Virus record (IMG/VR): IMGVR_UViG_3300023180_004895
Span: 1-20,963 of that record
Origin: a virus
Reading direction: 5' to 3' (one strand)
Length of the DNA stretch: 20,963 nt
Part shown: one piece after another, positions 15,258 through 20,301 of the stretch
Layout: the number at the start of each line of letters is the position of its first letter
Position numbering within the stretch: position 1 is the stretch's first letter
The notes under the pieces: model-generated
What the model was told of the DNA's origin: nothing
Databases searched by the model: none
Seen by the model: only the letters and a program-made list of their open reading frames with translations
Position numbers and translations under genes: made by a program

Positions 15258-15831
15258 TGTGCCTCCTATTAATGAAATCTTTCAACTGTTTGTTGAGATC
15301 TTTTTGTTTGTCTAACAGTGTGCCATGTTCTTCTAAAAATTTCCAAGATATTTTTGGATCATTTTGTTTGGTACTATGGTCAACAGATTTATCAAGCTCT
15401 TGTATATCTTCAATAGCAAAGCCGCCTTTTATCAAATGTTCACGCATCAGTTCGTATTTTCTGGTGCCGATCCTGCCGGCATGGCCGTCAATAACCTTGT
15501 TTTCTATCTTTGAAAAGAAAGGCTTAAGATCATCCCAAGTACAAATAATGTGATCGGTAAATTGGAAGCCGTCACCTTTCTTGTTAAATTTGGAAAAGAT
15601 AAATACAGAATTCTGTTGCCAATCTTTTATCTTAGCTATACCAAAATCTCTAGCAGTTGAGACTTGATTTTTTCTTGAATCGCATGATTTACATTCAACA
15701 AAATGCTTTTGTCCATCTATTACAATCCAACCATCGGGTTTGTATTTGTTTCCTCTGCCGCTTGGATCTGGTGTTAAGCCAAAAATTTGAATTTGTTTAT
15801 TCTCACGAGAATCATCTTGAGTGGATCTCAT
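15247..15831 (-). CDS. PD-(D/E)xK nuclease, restriction-endonuclease-like
   Basis: A 194-residue protein with a recognisable PD-(D/E)xK core: KPDGWIVID (D33), then HFVECKS (E46, K48), a D-x12-E-x-K spacing seen in many restriction enzymes and phage nucleases. A following FGIAKIKDWQQNSVFIFSKF segment fits the next helix and strand. The C-terminal 100 residues are helical and basic, with no known DNA-binding motif recognised. ATG 15831 has a strong SD (AAGGAGG); the longer frame to 15867 would start before it. It could be a Type II-like restriction enzyme, a host-DNA degrading nuclease or a recombination nuclease. No methyltransferase is adjacent; one lies at 1773-2711. Confidence 0.75.
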   Translation of the reverse strand: MRSTQDDSRENKQIQIFGLTPDPSGRGNKYKPDGWIVIDGQKHFVECKSCDSRKNQVSTARDFGIAKIKDWQQNSVFIFSKFNKKGDGFQFTDHIICTWDDLKPFFSKIENKVIDGHAGRIGTRKYELMREHLIKGGFAIEDIQELDKSVDHSTKQNDPKISWKFLEEHGTLLDKQKDLNKQLKDFINRRHNET

Positions 15832-15857
15832 TGTTCCTCCTTGCTTTTCATATATAT

Positions 15858-15886
15858 AATATAACATGCCCCAAGACGGTTGTCAA
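15858..15886 (-). promoter_or_regulatory. sigma-70 promoter for the nuclease/exonuclease unit
   Basis: Minus strand TTGACA (15886-15881), 17-nt spacer, TATATT (15863-15858) with TGT before the -10. It is overlapped by the inverted repeat at 15865-15894. Confidence 0.85.
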
Positions 15887-15894
15887 GGGGCATG
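15865..15894. repeat. Inverted repeat spanning the -35 and spacer of the nuclease promoter
   Basis: Perfect 8-bp arms CATGCCCC and GGGGCATG (15865-15872 and 15887-15894) separated by 14 nt containing the whole -35 hexamer. It could be an operator, or a hairpin ending the upstream unit; the sequence after it on the minus strand is AT-rich but has no pure T run. Confidence 0.7.
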
Positions 15895-15921
15895 CGTTAT
15901 TTTTATGAATTTTATTTGATT

Positions 15922-16119
15922 TTATTCTTGTTTTTCAAGTTCAATCATCGCTTTAACAATAGCGGCGGCTTCCTTCTTTACCTCACGGAGAACCTTGCGG
16001 GCTCTCGTCCCTGCTGCTCGGTTCCCTTTCTGCAAGTTCTTCAGGAGATCCACCTCGATAGATAAAAGTAGCTCCTTTAGATCTTCGTATTGTTTTTGAA
16101 TTTTTTCTGCGGATTGCAT
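15922..16119 (-). CDS. Histone H1/Hc1-like small basic DNA-binding protein
   Basis: A 65-residue, lysine/arginine-rich helical protein. Residues 14-42, with LKELLLSIEVDL and KGNRAAGTRARK, then EVKKEAAAIVK, match the Hc1-type histone H1-like proteins of chlamydiae and of several free-living bacteria ('L..sie.Dl.Ka.kGNkaAgtRvRk...elkk.a'). Those proteins bind and condense DNA. It lacks the long Ala/Lys/Pro repeat tail of chlamydial Hc1. ATG 16119 is supported by AAGGAG eight bases upstream. It overlaps the preceding gene by 137 nt in another frame. A role in compacting phage or host DNA is inferred. Last gene of the ssb-recA unit. Confidence 0.72.
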   Translation of the reverse strand: MQSAEKIQKQYEDLKELLLSIEVDLLKNLQKGNRAAGTRARKVLREVKKEAAAIVKAMIELEKQE

Positions 16120-16321
16120 AATAATACTCCTTATAAGTTTCAGGTTTATCTAAATATTTCAGTTCTGCTAATTTTGTCCATTCTATTTCCATGGATTCAA
16201 TATCCAAAACAGGTATATATTTGGTATGTCCTTCGGTTACTCGATCAAGGAGTCGGTAGGGCATCTCTTCGAATCCATCGAAGCAAACGATTGTCCCCAT
16301 TGGCCATAGCGTTTTTGCCAT
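15983..16321 (-). CDS. Small hypothetical protein, 3' third overlapping the Hc1-like gene
   Basis: A 112-residue protein of unknown function. The first 65 residues look like a folded small beta domain (GTIVCFDGF, YRLLDRV, TKYIPVLDIESMEIEWTKLAEL). The last 45 residues, coded within the overlap with the Hc1-like gene, are basic then polar (RRKNSKTIRRSKGATF, ending SRDESPQGSP) and likely disordered. ATG 16321 has a strong AAGGAG at good spacing. The first gene after the terminator downstream of recA, so its expression probably depends on readthrough. The long overlap suggests either an elongated C-terminus or a true overlapping gene pair. Confidence 0.7.
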   Translation of the reverse strand: MAKTLWPMGTIVCFDGFEEMPYRLLDRVTEGHTKYIPVLDIESMEIEWTKLAELKYLDKPETYKEYYYAIRRKNSKTIRRSKGATFIYRGGSPEELAEREPSSRDESPQGSP

Positions 16322-16365
16322 AATAACTCCTTATGTAAATAGTTCTTTGATGTTCAATACTCCTT

Positions 16366-16395
16366 AAACAAAAAACCGCCCCCCGAAGGGAGCGG
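16366..16395 (-). terminator. Intrinsic terminator downstream of recA
   Basis: On the minus strand CCGCTCCC, loop TTCG, GGGGGCGG (16395-16376; one T-G pair), followed by six T. An ultra-stable UUCG tetraloop hairpin located 27 nt after the recA stop codon. Confidence 0.93.
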
Positions 16396-16422
16396 CCAAA
16401 GGAGAAACATAAAATGAAAAAT

Positions 16423-17532
16423 TCATTCACCTATGTCGATATCACTTCCATCGTTCTCATATTTCTCAATGATCTCTTTGTCCATGATGTCATACACCGC
16501 AGCACGGAACTCATCGTTCTGTAACTGCTCAATCCACTTGGATGCTTGAAACTTAAATTCTTTTCCATCCGCACCGACAATCGTATACCACGACCCACCT
16601 CGCTTCAAACGCTCAGTGCCAGATAATTTAATCGCTTCAAGCCATGACTCTTCGTCCTGAATACCAACATCATCTCCCCACAAGATTTTGAAGGTACAAG
16701 TTCGACCGAAAGAGCCAAACCGAGATTTTTCAACTTTAACCTTGGTCTCGGAACCAATTCGAACACCCTTTTCGTTCTCAACAAAGGAAGCCTTTGCTTT
16801 TCGCTTTGTAAGCCAAATACGAAGAGAACAGAAGTACTCGATAGCTTTACCACCGGGAGCAATAAACGGAGTCGTCATTGCTTCCGCAACATTAGAAGTA
16901 ATGTTGGTTTTAAGCTGGTTAATGAGAACCATCGTTGATTGTGAATCCGCGAGCGGAATCGTCAACTTTGGAAATGCCTTAGCAAAGATACGAGGCTTAA
17001 CGGCCATAGACGATTGTGGATTGAAATCACCTTCGATATCCTTCTCCGAGGCTGTGGCAGCGATTGAGTCCCAGATAAACAAAAACTGAGTGTCAGGATA
17101 ATTTGTCATTAGGGTCTCGATCTGCTTGAGAGTCTTCTCAACAGAAACTGCCTGAACGTAAAGCAACTCGCCAATATCAACACCTGCTCTTGTGAGAAAT
17201 TCAGGGTCAATTGCCGACTCAGCATCAAAGTATACAACTTGCATACCTTTCTTCTGAGCATTGGCAGCAATTTGAGTTGCCATGAAAGATTTACCAGATG
17301 CCGAGAGGCCAGCAATCTCAGTAACCTTTCCGACGGGAATACCCGCCATTTTGCCTTTGCAGATAATTGAATCCAGCCAACGAGAACCGGTTGGGATCCA
17401 GTCCTTTACTGCTGTTGGATTATCTTCTTCGAGACTATGGGCTACGTTCAAACCCGTGGTCTTGTTTAGAAGAGACTTCATTGAATTCAAATCTAATTTA
17501 CCTGCTTTTGCCATTTTTAATACTCTTCCCAT
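16423..17532 (-). CDS. recA: RecA/UvsX-like recombinase
   Basis: ATP-dependent strand-exchange recombinase, 369 residues. Walker A GLSASGKS (residues 75-82), the catalytic glutamate in FDAESAIDP (E105), Walker B FLFIWDS (150-156), and the DNA-binding/allosteric region with VLINQLKTN and APGGKAIEYF. Size and layout lie between bacterial RecA and T4 UvsX. The start is ATG 17532, six bases after GGAGG; the frame extends upstream to 17559 but that part lies in the terminator hairpin. The acidic C-terminus (ENDGSDIDIGE) is typical of RecA regulation. It shares a transcription unit with SSB, its usual partner, although a terminator separates it from upstream genes. Confidence 0.95.
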   Translation of the reverse strand: MGRVLKMAKAGKLDLNSMKSLLNKTTGLNVAHSLEEDNPTAVKDWIPTGSRWLDSIICKGKMAGIPVGKVTEIAGLSASGKSFMATQIAANAQKKGMQVVYFDAESAIDPEFLTRAGVDIGELLYVQAVSVEKTLKQIETLMTNYPDTQFLFIWDSIAATASEKDIEGDFNPQSSMAVKPRIFAKAFPKLTIPLADSQSTMVLINQLKTNITSNVAEAMTTPFIAPGGKAIEYFCSLRIWLTKRKAKASFVENEKGVRIGSETKVKVEKSRFGSFGRTCTFKILWGDDVGIQDEESWLEAIKLSGTERLKRGGSWYTIVGADGKEFKFQASKWIEQLQNDEFRAAVYDIMDKEIIEKYENDGSDIDIGE

Positions 17533-17544
17533 ACGGGGCCTCCA

Positions 17545-17576
17545 TAAAAATAAAGGCACCTCTTACCCCGTGCCTT
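17545..17576 (-). terminator. Intrinsic terminator between the Gly-rich peptide gene and recA
   Basis: Minus strand stem AAGGCAC/GTGCCTT (17576-17570 with 17559-17553), 10-nt loop starting GGGG, followed by TATTTTT. It is homologous to the hairpin at 19055-19078 including the loop. Read from promoters upstream it would attenuate recA expression. Confidence 0.85.
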
Positions 17577-17586
17577 CCTGCGGGAG
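17565..17586. repeat. Terminator-associated repeat, copy B
   Basis: Plus-strand ACCCCGTGCCTTCCTGCGGGAG, differing from copy A at 19067-19090 by one substitution and two single-base gaps. It includes the loop and one arm of the recA-proximal terminator plus about 10 nt before it. Confidence 0.75.
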
Positions 17587-17594
17587 ACGATTAT

Positions 17595-17735
17595 CTAACT
17601 TCGTCTAGAGCCACCAGACGGGTTGTTGCTTCTGTTCCCGCCAGATGGATTTCCTGTTCTTGACGGCCATCCGCCACTATTGCCCTGTCCCCGACTTGAA
17701 TTGCCGGAATTATTGTTGCTTTGTGATTTTCCCAT
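17595..17735 (-). CDS. 46-residue Gly/Ser/Asn/Arg-rich peptide
   Basis: A short gene with an excellent SD (AGGAGG, 7 nt before ATG 17735) and a TAG stop at 17595, directly followed by the intrinsic terminator. The peptide starts MGKSQSNNNSGNSSRGQG and ends in repeats of the kind RTGNPSGGNRSNNPSGGSRRS, with two NPSGG units. It contains almost no hydrophobic residues (one Trp), so it is predicted to be disordered and positively charged, reminiscent of RNA- or ssDNA-binding RGG-type tails. No homolog was recognised. It lies between the DUF262 gene and recA in the SSB-RecA unit, which suggests, but does not prove, a nucleic-acid role. Confidence 0.72.
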   Translation of the reverse strand: MGKSQSNNNSGNSSRGQGNSGGWPSRTGNPSGGNRSNNPSGGSRRS

Positions 17736-17762
17736 ATTTACCTCCTATGGTTATTGGGTGTG

Positions 17763-17784
17763 GGGCGGATTTATCCCTCCGCCC
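17763..17784 (-). other. RNA hairpin without T tract between DUF262 gene and Gly-rich peptide
   Basis: A perfect 7-bp stem GGGCGGA/TCCGCCC (17784-17778 with 17769-17763) with an 8-nt loop, 12 nt after the DUF262 stop. There is no U run after it, so it is more likely an mRNA-stability or translation element than a terminator. Confidence 0.6.
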
Positions 17785-17796
17785 AAGGGAATCAAA

Positions 17797-18987
17797 TTAA
17801 GCTGCTGCTTTTTCTCTCATGGATTCTATAGTAGAGACCAAGCGGTCATAATTATTGCCAAAAGAGCCACAAATTTTATCTCTAAATAAAGAGAATCTAG
17901 CAGGATCTAAAACAGTGTTGGTATAACTGTGAAAGTAGTTAGATTTACTTTCCATAGTGCCGTTTTCTTCATCTTCAACAAATTGTTTGTTTGACTCTGA
18001 GTCTAATTTTGTCACAATTTGCTGAACGAAAGAAAAAAGCTCTTCATCGTTAATAGAATGCTCTTTTATCGCATTATTAAGAGACCAATGCACAATCAAA
18101 TATGCAAACAAAAAGCGTGTTTTAATTTTTGAATTATGGTGATTTTTGTGAGCACGCGCAACAGTTCTCAAAGAAGTAAAGAAATTATTACTGATATAGC
18201 TCAGTGAATCAGTATTGTAATAATCATCATTCCCAACTCCATCTTTATAAAACTTGGTTAGACTAGAGCAGCTTGTGTCTGGGTTACTTTCATTTGTCAT
18301 TTCAGTAACCATCTTGGCTATTCTACTAATTACTACACAATCATCCATTCTACCTCTACTGGCGCCTGATATTTGCTTGAACACATCTTCAAATTTATTT
18401 GATTGTTCTCGGGTCCAATGAGCAATATAAGAATTAATAGCATTTCTTTTTTCTTGCTCATTTAATGGCTGGCCGTCATTGATATCAATAAAGATTTCGG
18501 CCAAATCAACACCACGTTCTTCTACGATTCGCACTGGAATCTTGCATTTTAAGAGAAACCTTCTTTGCAGCGCTTGAGGCAATTTGTTAAACTGCGTGTT
18601 GTTAAATATCTCACCGTTTATCTTGCCAGTAAATCCAAACTCATTGTTGATGAATTTAGCAATAGTACAGCTTCGATGCTGACCATCCAAGCAAGCAAAT
18701 TTAACAGTTTGTGGCTGGTCATCCAAATTTCTTTCTTTGTCAGCAATAGGAGCAAGAATAATAGGAGTATATACTCGTCCTTTGAAAATATTGGAAATAT
18801 ATTTGCACTTTTGAGGGCTAGACCATGCACCAAAGCGCCTTTGGTATCTTGGACTGCAATATTGTCTCTGTGTTCTTTGTCCGGGTTGTAAGTTTTGACA
18901 CGTTATTTCGTTGTAAATCGAAATGTTTATCTCGGACGGACAAAAGTCCTCAATAAATTGTGTAATTGTCATATTATTATCATTCAT
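17797..18987 (-). CDS. DUF262/ParB-fold (GmrSD N-terminal-like) protein
   Basis: A 396-residue protein with the DUF262 signature: basic RYQRRF and a W (residues 47-55), a KYISNIFKG helix, TPIILAP strand, then LDGQHRSCTIAKF (DGQHRS 101-106), equivalent to the family DGQQR motif that binds or hydrolyses nucleotide. DUF262 is the ParB/sulfiredoxin-fold domain of type IV restriction enzymes such as GmrS, but the C-terminal DUF1524 HNH nuclease motif is not visible, so this is a stand-alone form. SD GGAGAAG precedes ATG 18987. Its place between ssb and recA is unexpected; it could act against host defence, against competing phage, or in DNA metabolism. Function is not provable from sequence. Confidence 0.8.
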   Translation of the reverse strand: MNDNNMTITQFIEDFCPSEINISIYNEITCQNLQPGQRTQRQYCSPRYQRRFGAWSSPQKCKYISNIFKGRVYTPIILAPIADKERNLDDQPQTVKFACLDGQHRSCTIAKFINNEFGFTGKINGEIFNNTQFNKLPQALQRRFLLKCKIPVRIVEERGVDLAEIFIDINDGQPLNEQEKRNAINSYIAHWTREQSNKFEDVFKQISGASRGRMDDCVVISRIAKMVTEMTNESNPDTSCSSLTKFYKDGVGNDDYYNTDSLSYISNNFFTSLRTVARAHKNHHNSKIKTRFLFAYLIVHWSLNNAIKEHSINDEELFSFVQQIVTKLDSESNKQFVEDEENGTMESKSNYFHSYTNTVLDPARFSLFRDKICGSFGNNYDRLVSTIESMREKAAA

Positions 18988-19054
18988 AATTTCTTCTCCA
19001 TAGTTGAATATCTAAAAATAAAATTACATCATTATTTTCAAATAAGTTGAATGA

Positions 19055-19078
19055 AAGACATCTGTAACCCCATGCCTT
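19055..19078 (-). terminator. Weak terminator-like hairpin downstream of ssb
   Basis: Minus strand AAGGCAT/ATGTCTT (19078-19072 with 19061-19055; one G-U pair), 10-nt loop starting GGGG, followed by TCATTC rather than a pure T run. Same fold and loop as 17545-17576 with a compensatory C-G to U-A change. It probably attenuates rather than fully stops transcription into the DUF262 gene. Confidence 0.6.
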
Positions 19079-19090
19079 CCCTGCGGGGAG
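19067..19090. repeat. Terminator-associated repeat, copy A
   Basis: Plus-strand ACCCCATGCC then TTCCCTGCGGGGAG; partner of copy B at 17565-17586. The gap 18988-19111 between ssb and the DUF262 gene contains this repeat and hairpin and no further gene. Confidence 0.75.
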
Positions 19091-19111
19091 CAACTAGCTC
19101 ACTGGACTTGT

Positions 19112-19879
19112 TTATTTACCCTGAAGTCGTTGCATAGCTTCTAGGACAGCATCACCGCCTGAGTTATACTTTTCAACTCCAGCACTATCATCATCGGAGG
19201 CACTCGTACTGCCAGCTAGATAGTCGCTCAGAATAACCTCCAACTCTTGAGTTGTCTTCTCGTCGAATAGAGTCGAGAAGTCAGGAACAGATTCAAGAAG
19301 AGTAGCGCAGTCTGCAACCGCATCGTCACACAATACGGAGGGACGACGACGTGGCTTAAGAGTTGTCTTTGGAAATGAGCCGGGAGTTCCGGGAACATCG
19401 TAATTCAAGACAATATCGGTGCCTGCTTCTGGGTCTGTAATATCGCCGTAGTCAGGATCGAGAACGTATCCAAGCAGAGTCTGATAAGCAGTCTTACCAT
19501 AAGCCCATACTTTTACGCCTTCGTCTTCTTGACCTCGGACCAAGATTGGAGAGTAGTAACGATTGCGTGCAAAAAGCTGTTTAGCTTCTTTCTTCGCTAC
19601 TTCATCATTGTTGTCAACGCCTTCACGCCACAACTTGGAAGCAAAGTCACAAATTGGACATTCGCCGCCATGATTCTTTTTGGGACAAAGAAGTCCCGGG
19701 TTTTTACCAACATTGTAGTGGAAAAAGTATTCCTTGAACGGATCGCCATCCGCAGTTGGTAGAATTCGTACAGTTTGGTCGCCTTGTTGAGGACGCCATT
19801 TTGTGTTGCTTGATTTCTTCTTACCTCCATTTTTAGATTGTTCGAGTTTTGCTCGCATTGCTTCTAGATCAATAGCCAT
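19112..19879 (-). CDS. gp32-like single-stranded DNA-binding protein
   Basis: A 255-residue T4 gp32-type SSB. It has a basic N-terminus (KNGGKKKSSNTKWRP), where gp32 has its cooperativity region, an OB-fold core starting QTVRILPTADGDPF, and a zinc site H54-C65-C74-C77 (HYNVGKNPGLLC, ECPICD), the H-C-C-C set of gp32. The C-terminus is acidic/Ser-rich (ASDDDSAGVE), as in SSBs that recruit partners through an acidic tail, and ends in a short helix. ATG 19879 has AAGGAG upstream after a 78-nt leader. First gene of the unit leading to recA; it coats ssDNA for helicase, polymerase and recombinase. Confidence 0.92.
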   Translation of the reverse strand: MAIDLEAMRAKLEQSKNGGKKKSSNTKWRPQQGDQTVRILPTADGDPFKEYFFHYNVGKNPGLLCPKKNHGGECPICDFASKLWREGVDNNDEVAKKEAKQLFARNRYYSPILVRGQEDEGVKVWAYGKTAYQTLLGYVLDPDYGDITDPEAGTDIVLNYDVPGTPGSFPKTTLKPRRRPSVLCDDAVADCATLLESVPDFSTLFDEKTTQELEVILSDYLAGSTSASDDDSAGVEKYNSGGDAVLEAMQRLQGK

Positions 19880-19957
19880 GATTTTATCTCCTTATTAGTT
19901 AATCATTGTGGGGATCTACCCTAACGCTAAGAGTTAAATCTCACTCTCAACTTATAT

Positions 19958-19986
19958 ATTATAGCATATTTTGACGTGTTTGTCAA
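19958..19986 (-). promoter_or_regulatory. Perfect-consensus sigma-70 promoter for ssb
   Basis: Minus strand TTGACA (19986-19981), 17-nt spacer, TATAAT (19963-19958) with TGC before the -10. It is placed right after the terminator at 19997-20029. A leader of about 70-75 nt follows before the ssb SD. Confidence 0.92.
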
Positions 19987-19996
19987 GTATTTTTTT

Positions 19997-20029
19997 AAAA
20001 AAACAGGGGGGATTTTCACGAGATCCCCC
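19997..20029 (-). terminator. Intrinsic terminator after the 82-residue gene
   Basis: Minus strand GGGGGAT/ATCCCCC (20029-20023 with 20012-20018 region, at least 7 bp), 9-nt loop, then CTG and seven T. It separates the tubulin-like unit from the ssb promoter. Confidence 0.9.
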
Positions 20030-20052
20030 GAACTCGCATTACCAGTTAGAGG

Positions 20053-20301
20053 CTACTGGAAATTAACAGATCGTTCCTGAGAACGTACTTCGCCTTGAAC
20101 AGTGTTCCAATTAAAAGCACGGAATCCCATTCGCTCAACGTCAAAGACAAGTTCATATCCTTCACGCATTTGACGCTTTGGTTTGCGCTCAAATTCAGCA
20201 AATAGATCAGTTGGAAGATCTTGGGTTCGTACAAATTCCATTGTACGTTGGGTACCATCTTGCTTGGTATAGGTACCAGTGTAGACTACAAAATTATTCA
20301 T
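20053..20301 (-). CDS. Small protein, possibly WYL_2/Sm-like SH3 fold
   Basis: An 82-residue protein. A GTYTKQDGTQRTMEFV segment, then a basic middle, then YELVFDVERMGFRAFNW near the C-terminus resemble the layout of small phage proteins of the WYL_2/DUF2693 kind (strand-turn-strand, then 'V.D.e..g.R.F.w'). That family match is by eye and tentative. The ATG at 20301 overlaps the upstream stop as TAATG with AGGAGG before it, so it is translated with the tubulin-like gene; an internal promoter at 20466-20494 could also express it alone. It ends 23 nt before a strong terminator. Confidence 0.72.
   Translation of the reverse strand: MNNFVVYTGTYTKQDGTQRTMEFVRTQDLPTDLFAEFERKPKRQMREGYELVFDVERMGFRAFNWNTVQGEVRSQERSVNFQ

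Noticed and set aside
16331-16357. Nine-codon leader ORF starting with TTG after the recA terminator
   Set aside because: AAGGAG is only about two bases from the TTG, too close for initiation, and no leader-peptide feature is evident.
17533-17559. Nine-codon N-terminal extension of recA
   Set aside because: It would begin inside the intrinsic terminator and upstream of the SD that correctly positions ATG 17532.
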